NCBI GenBank assembly: GCA_036245805.1
Contig: BTRK01000004.1
Span: 62,001-126,000 of the forward strand
From: Pristionchus mayeri
Lineage: Eukaryota; Nematoda; Chromadorea; Rhabditida; Neodiplogasteridae
DNA length: 64,000 bases
Direction of reading: 5' to 3'
This document shows, one piece after another, positions 53,601 through 64,000 of the stretch. A program made the translations under genes and the position numbers. Under the pieces are notes generated by a model. That model was given only the letters and a program-made list of their open reading frames with translations. It searched no databases and was not told the DNA's origin. Numbering within the stretch: position 1 is the stretch's first letter; every line of letters starts with the position of its first letter.

Positions 53601-56600
53601 ACCCATGGTTATGGCAGGACCCATGGTTAAGGCAGGACCCATGGTTAAGGTAAGACCCATGGTTAAGGCACGTCCCATGGTTAAGGTAAGACCCATGGTA
53701 ATGGCAGGACCCATGGTTAATGCAGGACCCATGGTTAAGGCAGGACTCCATTGTTAATGCAGGACCCATGGTTAAGGCAGGACCCATAGTTAAGGCAGGA
53801 CCCATTGTTAATGCAGGACCCATGGTTAAGGCAGGACTCCATTGTTAATGCAGGACCCATTGTTTATGCAGGACCCATGATTAAGGCAGGACTCCATTAT
53901 TAATGCAGGACTCCATTGTTAATGCAGGTCCCATGGTTAAGGCAGGACCCATGGTTAAGGGAGGACCCATTGTTAATGCAGGACCCATGGTTAAGGGAGG
54001 ACCCAATGTTAATGCAGGACCCATGGTTAATGCAGGACCCACGTTTAAGGCAGGACCCATGGTTAAGGGAGGACCCATTGTTAATGCAGGACCCATGGTT
54101 AAGGCAGGACCCATTGTTAATGCAGGACCCATGGTTAAGGGAGGACCCAAAGTTAAGGCAGGACCCATGGTTAAGGGAGGACCCATTGTTAATGCAGAAC
54201 CCATGGTTAAGGCAGGACCCATGGTTAAGGCAGGACCCATGGTTATGGCAGGACCCATGGTTAAGGCAGGACCCATGGTTAAGGTAAGACCCATGGTTAA
54301 GGCACGTCCCATGGTTAAGGTAAGACCCATGGTTATGGCAGGACCCATGGTTAAGGCAGGACCCATTGTTAATGCACGACCCATGGTTAAGGGGGACCTA
54401 AAGTTAAGGCAGGACCCATGGTTAAGGGAGGACCCATTGTTAATGCAGGACCCATGGTTAAGGTAGGACCCATTGTTAATGCAGGACCCATGGTTAAGGC
54501 AGGACCCATTGTTAATGCAGGACTCATGGTTAAGGCAGGACCCATGGTTAAGGTAAGACCCATGGTTAAGGCAGGACTCCATTGTTAATGCAGGACTCCA
54601 TTGTTAATGCAGGTCCCATGGTTAAGGCAGGACCCATGGTTAAGTTAAGATCCATGAGTAAGGCAGGACCCATGGTTAAGGCATATCCCATGGTTAAGAC
54701 AGGACCCATGGTTAAGGCAGGACCCATGGTTAAGGTAACACCCATGGTTAATGCAGGACCCATGGTTAATGCAGGACCCATGGTTAAGGTAACACCCATG
54801 GTTAATGCAGGACCCATGGTTAATGCAGGACCCACGGTTAAGGCAGGACCCATGGTTAAGGGAGGACCCATTGTTAATGCAGGACCCATGGTTAAGGGAG
54901 GACCCAATGTTAATGCAGGACCCATGGTTAATGCAGGACCCACGTTTAAGGCAGGACCCATGGTTAAGGGAGGACCCATTGTTAATGCAGGACCCATGGT
55001 TAAGGCAGGACCCATTGTTAATGCAGGACCCATGGTTAAGGAGGACCCAATGTTAATGCAGGACCCATGGTTAAGGGAGGACCCAAAGTTAAGGCAGGAC
55101 CCATGGTTAAGGGAGGACCCATTGTTAATGCAGGACCCATGGTTAAGGTAGGACCCATTGTTAATGCAGGACCCATGGTTAAGGTAACACCCATGGTTAA
55201 TGCAGGACCCATGGTTAAGGCAGGACCCATGGTTAAGTTAAGACCCATAGTTAAGGGAGGACCCATTGTTAATGCAGGACCCATGGTTAATGCAGGACCC
55301 AAGTTTAAGGCAGGACCTATGGTTAAGTTAAGACCCATAGTTAAGGCAGGACCCACAGCTAATGCAGGACCCATGGTTAAGGTAACACCCATGGTTAATG
55401 CAGGACCCATGGTTAAGGCAGGACCCATGGTTAAGTTAAGACCCATAGTTAAGGGAGGACCCATTGTTAATGCAGGACCCATGGTTAATGCAGGACCCAA
55501 GTTTAAGGCAGGACCCATGGTTAAGTTAAGACCCATAGTTAAGGCAGGACCCACAGTTAATGCATGACCCATGGTTATGGCAGTACCCATGGTTAAAGCA
55601 GGACCCATGGTTAAGGTAAGACCCATGGTTAAGGCACGTCCCATGGTTAAGGTAAGACCCATGGTTATGGCAGGACCCATGGTTAAGGCAGGACCCATTG
55701 TTAATGCACGACCCATGGTTAAGGGGGACCTAAAGTTAAGGCAGGACCCATGGTTAAGGGAGGACCCATTGTTAATGCAGGACCCATGGTTAAGGTAGGA
55801 CCCATTGTTAATGCAGGACCCATGGTTAAGGCAGGACCCATTGTTAATGCAGGACTCATGGTTAAGGCAGGACCCATGGTTAAGGTAAGACCCATGGTTA
55901 AGGCAGGACTCCATTGTTAATGCAGGACTCCATTGTTAATGCAGGTCCCATGGTTAAGGCAGGACCCATGGTTAAGTTAAGATCCATGAGTAAGGCAGGA
56001 CCCATGGTTAAGGCATATCCCATGGTTAAGACAGGACCCATGGTTAAGGCAGGACCCGTGGTTAAGGCAGGACCCATGGTTAAGGTAACACCCATGGTTA
56101 ATGCAGGACCCATGGTTAATGCAGGACCCATGGTTAAGGTAACACCCATGGTTAATGCAGGACCCATGGTTAATGCAGGACCCACGGTTAAGGCAGGACC
56201 CATGGTTAAGGGAGGACCCATTGTTAATGCAGGACCCATGGTTAAGGGAGGACCCAATGTTAATGCAGGACCCATGGTTAATGCAGGACCCACGTTTAAG
56301 GCAGGACCCATGGTTAAGGGAGGACCCATTGTTAATGCAGGACCCATGGTTAAGGCAGGACCCATTGTTAATGCAGGACCCATGGTTAAGGGAGGACCCA
56401 ATGTTAATGCAGGACCCATGGTTAAGGGAGGACCCAAAGTTAAGGCAGGACCCATGGTTAAGGGAGGACCCATTGTTAATGCAGGACCCATGGTTAAGGT
56501 AGGACCCATTGTTAATGCAGGACCCATGGTTAAGGTAACACCCATGGTTAATGCAGGACCCATGGTTAAGGCAGGACCCATGGTTAAGTTAAGACCCATA

Positions 56601-57605
56601 GTTAAGGGAGGACCCATTGTTAATGCAGGACCCATGGTTAATGCAGGACCCAAGTTTAAGGCAGGACCTATGGTTAAGTTAAGACCCATAGTTAAGGCAG
56701 GACCCACAGCTAATGCAGGACCCATGGTTAAGGTAACACCCATGGTTAATGCAGGACCCATGGTTAAGGCAGGACCCATGGTTAAGTTAAGACCCATAGT
56801 TAAGGGAGGACCCATTGTTAATGCAGGACCCATGGTTAATGCAGGACCCAAGTTTAAGGCAGGACCCATGGTTAAGTTAAGACCCATAGTTAAGGCAGGA
56901 CCCACAGTTAATGCATGACCCATGGTTAAGGGAGGACCCATTGTTAATGCAGGACCCGTGGTTAAGGTAACACCCATGGTTAATGCAGGACCCATGGTTA
57001 AGGCAGGACCCATGGTTAAGTTAAGACCCATAGTTAAGGGAGGACCCATTGTTAATGCAGGACCCATGGTTAATGCAGGACCCAAGTTTAAGGCAGGACC
57101 CATGGTTAAGTTAAGACCCATAGTTAAGGCAGGACCCACAGTTAATGCATGACCCATGGTTAAGGGAGGACCCATTGTTAATGCAGGACCCATGGTTAAT
57201 GCAGGACCCACGTTTAAGGCAGGACCCATGGTTAAGGGAGGACCCATTGTTAATGCAGGACCCATGGTTAAGGCAGGACCCATTGTTAATGCAGGACCCA
57301 TTGTTTATGCAGGACCCATGATTAAGGCAGGACCCATGGTTAAGGCAGGACCCATGGTTAAGGCAGGACCCATGGTTAATGCAGGACCCATGGTTAAGGC
57401 AGGACCCATGGTTAAGGCAGGACCCATGGTTATGGCAGGACCCATGGTTAAGGCAGGACCCATGGTTAAGGTAAGACCCATGGTTAAGCACGTCCCATGG
57501 TTAAGGTAAGACCCATGGTTATGGCAGGACCCATGGTTAAGGCAGGACCCCTTGTTAATGCAGGACCCATGGTTAAGGCAGGACTCCATTGTTAATGCAG
57601 GACCC
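47200..57605. repeat. Two tandem copies of a 5.2-kb higher-order repeat
   Basis: Landmarks at 47676, 47873, 48163, 48677 and 49356 recur at +5,226 bp. The offset falls to 5,225 after a one-base deletion at about 55041 (GAGGACCCAATG for GGAGGACCCAATG), then to 5,207 after loss of one unit near 56780. Copy 1 is about 47200-52425, copy 2 about 52426-57605. One substitution noticed is G at 50372 against A at 55597. Private shared variants include GCAGTACCC (about 47560, 52786), GCAGAACCC (about 48969, 54195) and GCATGACCC stops (51706 and 51938 against 56913 and 57145). Confidence 0.92.
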
Positions 57606-57659
57606 ATGGTTAAGGCAGGACTCCATTGTTAATGCAGGACCCATTGTTTATGCAGGACC

Positions 57660-60500
57660 CATGATTAAGGCAGGACTCCATTATTAATGCAGGACTCCAT
57701 TGTTAATGCAGGTCCCATGGTTAAGGCAAGACCCATGGTTAAGTTAAGATCCATGAGTAAGGCAGGACCCATGGTTAAGGCATATCCCATGGTTAAGACA
57801 GGACCCATGGTTAAGGCAGGACCCGTGGTTAAGGCAGGACCCATGGTTAAGGTAACACCCATGGTTAATGCAGGACCCATGGTTAATGCAGGACCCATGG
57901 TTAATGCAGGACCCACGGTTAAGGCAGGACCCATGGTTAAGGGAGGACCCATTGTTAATGCAGGACCCATGGTTAAGGGAGGACCCAATGTTAATGCAGG
58001 ACCCATGGTTAATGCAGGACCCACGTTTAAGGCAGGACCCATGGTTAAGGGAGGACCCATTGTTAATGCAGGACCCATGGTTAAGGCAGGACCCATTGTT
58101 AATGCAGGACCCATGGTTAAGGGAGGACCCAATGTAAATGCAGGACCCATGGTTAAGGGAGGACCCAAAGTTAAGGCAGGACCCATGGTTAAGGCAGGAC
58201 CCATGGTTAAGTTAAGACCCATAGTTAAGGCAGGACCCACAGTTAATGCAGGACCCATGGTTAAGGTAACACCCATGGTTAATGCAGGACCCATGGTTAA
58301 GGGAGGACCCAATGTTAATGCAGGACCCATGGTTAATGCAGGACCCACGTTTAAGGCAGGACCCATGGTTAAGGGAGGACCCATTGTTAATGCAGGACCC
58401 ATGGTTAAGGCAGGACCCATTGTTAATGCAGGACCCATGGTTAAGGGAGGACCCAATGTAAATGCAGGACCCATGGTTAAGGGAGGACCCAAAGTTAAGG
58501 CAGGACCCATGGTTAAGGCAGGACCCATGGTTAAGTTAAGACCCATAGTTAAGGCAGGACCCACAGTTAATGCAGGACCCATGGTTAAGGTAACACCCAT
58601 GGTTAATGCAGGACCCATGGTTAAGGGAGGACCCATTGTTAATGCAGGACCCATGGTTAATGCAGGACCCACGTTTAAGGCAGGACCCATGGTTAAGGGA
58701 GGACCCATTGTTAATGCAGGACCCATGGTTAAGGCAGGACCCATTGTTAATGCAGGACCCATGGTTAAGGGAGGACCCAATGTTAATGCAGGACCCATGG
58801 TTAAGGTAGGACCCATTGTTAATGCAGGACCCATGGTTAAGGCAGGACCCATTGTTAATGCAGGACCCATGGTTAAGGCAGGACCCATGGTTAATGCAGG
58901 ACCCATGGTTAAGGCAGGACCCATGGTTAAGGCAGGACCCATGGTTATGGCAGGACCCATGGTTAAGGCAGGACCCATGGTTAAGGTAAGACCCATGGTT
59001 AAGGCACGTCCCATGGTTAAGGTAAGACCCATGGTTATGGTAGGACCCATGGTTAAGGCAGGACCCATTGTTAATGCAGGACCCATGGTTAAGGCAGGAC
59101 TCCATTGTTAATGCAGGACCCATGGTTAAGGCAGGACCCATAGTTAAGGCAGGACCCATTGTTAATGCAGGACCCATGGTTAAGGCAGGACTCCATTGTT
59201 AATGCAGGACCCATTGTTTATGCAGGACCCATGATTAAGGCAGGACTCCATTATTAATGCAGGACTCCATTGTTAATGCAGGTCCCATGGTTAAGGCAGG
59301 ACCCATGGTTAAGTTAAGATCCATGAGTAAGGCAGGACCCATGGTTAAGGCATATCCCATGGTTAAGACAGGACCCATGGTTAAGGCAGGACCCGTGGTT
59401 AAGGCAGGACCCATGGTTAAGGTAACACCCATGGTTAATGCAGGACCCATGGTTAATGCAGGACCCATGGTTAAGGTAACACCCATGGTTAATGCAGGAC
59501 CCATGGTTAATGCAGGACCCACGGTTAAGGCAGGACCCATGGTTAAGGGAGGACCCATTGTTAATGCAGGACCCATGGTTAAGGGAGGACCCAATGTTAA
59601 TGCAGGACCCATGGTTAATGCAGGACCCACGTTTAAGGCAGGACCCATGGTTAAGGGAGGACCCATTGTTAATGCAGGACCCATGGTTAAGGCAGGACCT
59701 ATTGTTAATGCAGGACCCATTGTTTATGCAGGACCCATGATTAAGGCAGGACTCCATTATTAATGCAGGACTCCATTGTTAATGCAGGTCCCATGGTTAA
59801 GGCAGGACCCATGGTTAAGTTAAGATCCATGAGTAAGGCAGGACCCATGGTTAAGGCATATCCCATGGTTAAGACAGGACCCATGGTTAAGGCAGGACCC
59901 ATGGTTAAGGTAACACCCATGGTTAATGCAGGACCCATGGTTAATGCAGGACCCATGGTTAAGGTAACACCCATGGTTAATGCAGGACCCATGGTTAATG
60001 CAGGACCCACGGTTAAGGCAGGACCCATGGTTAAGGGAGGACCCATTGTTAATGCAGGACCCATGGTAAAGGGAGGACCCAATGTTAATGCAGGACCCAT
60101 GGTTAATGCAGGACCCACGTTTAAGGCAGGACCCATGGTTAAGGGAGGACCCATTGTTAATGCAGGACCCATGGTTAAGGCAGGACCTATTGTTAATGCA
60201 GGACCCATGGTTAAGGGAGGACCCAATGTTAATGCAGGACCCATGGTTAAGGGAGGACCCAAAGTTAAGGCAGGACCCATGGTTAAGGGAGGACCCATTG
60301 TTAATGCAGGACCCATGGTTAAGGGAGGACCCATTGTTAATGCAGGACCCATGGTTAATGCAGGACCCACGTTTAAGGCAGGACCCATGGTTAAGGGAGG
60401 ACCCATTGTTAATGCAGTACCCATGGTTAAGGCAGGACCCATTGTTAATGCAGGACCCATGGTTAAGGGAGGACCCAATGTTAATGCAGGACCCATGGTT
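57660..60500. repeat. Outer repeat at 12.8-13.1-kb offset, copy 2
   Basis: It starts after a CCATTATT 19-bp unit and follows the order of 44860-47660. Near 60310 it skips about 250 bp relative to the left copy, joining GGAGGACCCATTG to a later GGAGGACCCATTG unit. It then carries the same GCAGTACCC marker (about 60414) seen at 47560 and 52786. Confidence 0.8.
57974..58621. repeat. 324-bp tandem duplication (18 units)
   Basis: The run from GGAGGACCCAATG through the CCCACAG and GTAACACCC units is present twice in a row. The rare AATGTAAATG variant at 58131 recurs at 58455, exactly 324 bp later. The corresponding stretch near 45180-45480 has it once. This is a clean case of tandem gain of a whole number of units. 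Confidence 0.85.
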
Positions 60501-63500
60501 AAGGGGGACCTAAAGTTAAGGCAGGACCCATGGTTAAGGGAGGACCCATTGTTAATGCAGGACCCATGGTTAAGGTAGGACCCTTTGTTAATGCAGGACC
60601 CATGGTTAAGGCAGGACCCATTGTTAATGCAGGACCCATGGTTAAGGCAGGACCCATGGTTAATGCAGGACCCATGGTTAAGGCAGGACCCATGGTTAAG
60701 ACAGGACCCATGGTTATGGCAGGACCCATGGTTAAGGCAGGACCCATGGTTAAGGTAAGACCCATGGTTAAGGCACGTCCCATGGTTAAGGTAAGACCCA
60801 TGGTTATGGCAGGACCCATGGTTAAGGCAGGACCCATTGTTAATGCAGGACTAATGGTTAAGGCAGGACTCCATTGTTAATGCAGGACCCATGGTTAAGG
60901 CAGGACCCATAGTTAAGGCAGGACCCATTGTTAATGCAGGACCCATGGTTAAGGCAGGACTCCATTGTTAATGCAGGACCCATGGTTAAGGCAGGACCCA
61001 TAGTTAAGGCAGGACCCATTGTTAATGCAGGACCCATGGTTAAGGCAGGACCCATTGTTAATGCAGGACCCATGGTTAAGGCAGGACCCATGGTTAATGC
61101 AGGACCCATGGTTAAGGCAGGACCCATGGTTAAGGCAGGACCCATGGTTATGGCAGGACCCATGGTTAAGGCAGGACCCATGGTTAAGGTAAGACCCATG
61201 GTTAAGGCACGTCCCATGGTTAAGGTAAGACCCATGGTAATGGCAGGACCCATGGTTAATGCAGGACCCATGGTTAAGGCAGGACTCCATTGTTAATGCA
61301 GGACCCATGGTTAAGGCAGGACCCATAGTTAAGGCAGGACCCATTGTTAATGCAGGACCCATGGTTAAGGCAGGACTCCATTGTTAATGCAGGACCCATT
61401 GTTTATGCAGGACCCATGATTAAGGCAGGACTCCATTATTAATGCAGGACTCCATTGTTAATGCAGGTCCCATGGTTAAGGCAGGACCCATGGTTAAGTT
61501 AAGATCCATGAGTAAGGCAGGACCCATGGTTAAGGCATATCCCATGGTTAAGACAGGACCCATGGTTAAGGCAGGACCCGTGGTTAAGGCAGGACCCATG
61601 GTTAAGGTAACACCCATGGTTAATGCAGGACCCATGGTTAATGCAGGACCCATGGTTAAGGTAACACCCATGGTTAATGCAGGACCCATGGTTAATGCAG
61701 GACCCACGGTTAAGGCAGGACCCATGGTTAAGGGAGGACCCATTGTTAATGCAGGACCCATGGTTAAGGGAGGACCCAATGTTAATGCAGGACCCATGGT
61801 TAATGCAGGACCCACGTTTAAGGCAGGACCCATGGTTAAGGGAGGACCCATTGTTAATGCAGGACCCATGGTTAAGGCAGGACCCATTGTTAATGCAGGA
61901 CCCATGGTTAAGGGAGGACCCAATGTTAATGCAGGACCCATGGTTAAGGGAGGACCCATTGTTAATGCAGGACCCATGGTTAAGGGAGGACCCAATGTTA
62001 ATGCAGGACCCATGGTTAATGCAGGACCCACGTTTAAGGCAGGACCCATGGTTAAGGGAGGACCATTGTTAATGCAGGACCCATGGTTAAGGCAGGACCC
62101 ATTGTTAATGCAGGACCCATGGTTAAGGGAGGACCCAATGTTAATGCAGGACCCATGGTTAAGGGAGGACCCAAAGTTAAGGCAGGACCCATGGTTAAGG
62201 GAGGACCCATTGTTAATGCAGAACCCATGGTTAAGGCAGGACCCATGGTTAAGGCAGGACCCATGGTTATGGCAGGACCCATGGTTAAGGCAGGACCCAT
62301 GGTTAAGGTAAGACCCATGGTTAAGGCACGTCCCATGGTTAAGGTAAGACCCATGGTTATGGCAGGACCCATGGTTAAGGCAGGACCCATTGTTAATGCA
62401 CGACCCATGGTTAAGGGGGACCTAAAGTTAAGGCAGGACCCATGGTTAAGGGAGGACCCATTGTTAATGCAGGACCCATGGTTAAGGTAGGACCCATTGT
62501 TAATGCAGGACCCATGGTTAAGGCAGGACCCATTGTTAATGCAGGACTCATGGTTAAGGCAGGACCCATGGTTAAGGTAAGACCCATGGTTAAGGCAGGA
62601 CTCCATTGTTAATGCAGGACTCCATTGTTAATGCAGGTCCCATGGTTAAGGCAGGACCCATGGTTAAGTTAAGATCCATGAGTAAGGCAGGACCCATGGT
62701 TAAGGCATATCCCATGGTTAAGACAGGACCCATGGTTAAGGCAGGACCCGTGGTTAAGGCAGGACCCATGGTTAAGGTAACACCCATGGTTAATGCAGGA
62801 CCCATGGTTAATGCAGGACCCATGGTTAAGGTAACACCCATGGTTAATGCAGGACCCATGGTTAATGCAGGACCCACGGTTAAGGCAGGACCCATGGTTA
62901 AGGGAGGACCCATTGTTAATGCAGGACCCATGGTTAAGGGAGGACCCAATGTTAATGCAGGACCCATGGTTAATGCAGGACCCACGTTTAAGGCAGGACC
63001 CATGGTTAAGGGAGGACCCATTGTTAATGCAGGACCCATGGTTAAGGCAGGACCCATTGTTAATGCAGGACCCATGGTTAAGGGAGGACCCAATGTTAAT
63101 GCAGGACCCATGGTTAAGGGAGGACCCAAAGTTAAGGCAGGACCCATGGTTAAGGGAGGACCCATTGTTAATGCAGGACCCATGGTTAAGGTAGGACCCA
63201 TTGTTAATGCAGGACCCATGGTTAAGGTAACACCCATGGTTAATGCAGGACCCATGGTTAAGGCAGGACCCATGGTTAAGTTAAGACCCATAGTTAAGGG
63301 AGGACCCATTGTTAATGCAGGACCCATGGTTAATGCAGGACCCAAGTTTAAGGCAGGACCCATGGTTAAGTTAAGACCCATAGTTAAGGCAGGACCCACA
63401 GCTAATGCAGGACCCATGGTTAAGGTAACACCCATGGTTAATGCAGGACCCATGGTTAAGGCAGGACCCATGGTTAAGTTAAGACCCATAGTTAAGGGAG

Positions 63501-64000
63501 GACCCATTGTTAATGCAGGACCCATGGTTAATGCAGGACCCAAGGTTAAGGCAGGACCCATGGTTAAGTTAAGACCCATAGTTAAGGCAGGACCCACAGT
63601 TAATGCATGACCCATGGTTAAGGGAGGACCCATTGTTAATGCAGGACCCGTGGTTAAGGTAACACCCATGGTTAATGCAGGACCCATGGTTAAGGGAGGA
63701 CCCATTGTTAATGCAGGACCCATGGTTAATGCAGGACCCACGTTTAAGGCAGGACCCATGGTTAAGGGAGGACCCATTGTTAATGCAGGACCCATGGTTA
63801 AGGCAGGACCCATTGTTAATGCAGGACCCATGGTTAAGGGAGGACCCAATGTTAATGCAGGACCCATGGTTAAGGGGGACCTAAAGTTAAGGCAGGACCC
63901 ATGGTTAAGGGAGGACCCATTGTTAATGCAGGACCCATGGTTAAGGTAGGACCCATTGTTAATGCAGGACCCATGGTTAAGGCAGGACCCATTGTTAATG
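60501..64000. repeat. Partial third copy of the 5.2-kb repeat, with internal loss
   Basis: 60858-61296 matches 53319-53757 at an offset of 7,539 bp. 62606-63610 matches 55914-56918 at an offset of 6,692 bp, so about 847 bp is absent in between. One unit in the last part reads CCCAAGGTTAAG (about 63541) where earlier copies read CCCAAGTTTAAG. The copy is cut by the window end. Confidence 0.82.
62057..62073. repeat. 17-bp unit with one C missing
   Basis: The unit reads GGAGGACCATTGTTAAT instead of GGAGGACCCATTGTTAAT. It shifts both open + frames and ends the sub-array's long - strand frame. The loss is inside a three-C run, so a sequencing error is a real alternative. Confidence 0.7.

Larger units (their letters stand above)
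1..64000. repeat. 18-bp satellite array spanning the whole window
   Basis: Every stretch examined resolves into tandem units of GCAGGACCCATGGTTAAG or close variants. Each canonical unit carries the palindromes CCATGG (bases 8-13) and TTAA (14-17) and a GGACC (4-8). The CCC core is nearly invariant. Variation concentrates at bases 1-6 (GCAGGA, GGAGGA, GTAACA, GTAAGA, GCATAT, GCACGT, TTAAGA), 10-12 (ATG, ATT, ATA, ACG, GTG, AAT, AAA, AAG) and 16-18 (AAG, AAT, TAT, ATG). Indel units of 10, 12, 17, 19, 22 and 23 bp are exceptions. No unique sequence interrupts the array and neither edge is reached. Array length and nested higher-order structure are typical of eukaryotic satellite DNA. Species and satellite family are not recognised. 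Confidence 0.98.

Noticed and set aside
1..64000. CRISPR array
   Set aside because: Units are contiguous with no unique spacers, and no cas genes are present.
1..64000. Telomeric repeat
   Set aside because: TTAAGG-like strings occur, but there is no TTAGGG, TTTAGGG or similar short tandem; the period is 18 bp.
1..64000. CENP-B box, as support for a centromeric satellite
   Set aside because: I saw no match to the consensus TTCG....A..CGGG. A centromeric role cannot be claimed from sequence alone.
1..64000. Ribosome binding sites or Kozak starts (GGGAGGA upstream of CCCATGG)
   Set aside because: The spacing arises from the repeat unit and recurs throughout the array. The -3 base is C, a poor Kozak context, and no gene follows.
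1..64000. TALE or zinc-finger type repeat gene
   Set aside because: The hexapeptide period and composition match neither the 33-35-residue TALE repeat nor the 28-residue zinc finger, and no Cys2His2 spacing is seen.
1..64000. tRNA, rRNA or other structured RNA genes
   Set aside because: No cloverleaf, conserved rRNA segment or RNA polymerase III box arrangement was seen. The only inverted repeats are the short CCATGG and TTAA palindromes and GGTCC/GGACC pairs.

Overview
The whole 64-kb window is one uninterrupted tandem array of an 18-bp unit. In the phase used here the consensus is GCAGGACCCATGGTTAAG (10 of 18 bases G or C). That gives roughly 3,550 units. I see no gene, RNA gene, transposon, CRISPR array, origin or unique single-copy sequence anywhere, and both ends of the window lie inside the array. 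This is satellite (or very long minisatellite) DNA and points to a eukaryotic chromosome. I cannot name the species or a known satellite family from the sequence.

Long open frames occur on both strands, up to 1,314 codons on + (32810-36754) and 1,444 on - (35533-39867). They follow from the unit length being a multiple of three: two of three frames on each strand contain no stop codon, so four of six frames read open through any regular stretch. Substitutions among units change the amino acid at most variable codons, and single-base indels break frames often. I therefore annotate no CDS.

Organisation is by higher-order repeats built from about 20 recognisable unit variants in fixed orders. 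In the left part (about 1-28450), sub-arrays of roughly 90-950 bp are mostly bracketed by paired 19-bp units carrying an extra T (GCAGGACTCCATTGTTAAT). Layered on these are two 1,667-bp tandem copies (about 2300-5633), a segment at 1-1504 that recurs at 11468-12971, a 0.9-kb module present five times between 12675 and 26385, and two 4,706-bp tandem copies (about 18650-28061) in which I noticed only three substitutions. A short degenerate island lies at 9463-9602.

The right part (about 28450-64000) uses a partly different set of units: TTAAGACCCATAGTTAAG, GTAAGACCCATGGTTATG, GCACGTCCCATGGTTAAG, a 17-bp GGGGACCTAAAGTTAAG and a 10-bp GCAGGATAAG. It holds a 2,392-bp-offset repeat (about 29887-33600), two tandem copies of 4.4-4.5 kb (about 36360-45280), two tandem copies of about 5.2 kb (about 47200-57605), and an outer repeat at an offset of 12.8-13.1 kb that relates 44860-47660 to 57660-60500. 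The nesting suggests repeated rounds of segmental amplification by unequal exchange or a similar process, some of them recent. All offsets were obtained by matching landmark positions by eye, so boundaries are good to about one or two units.
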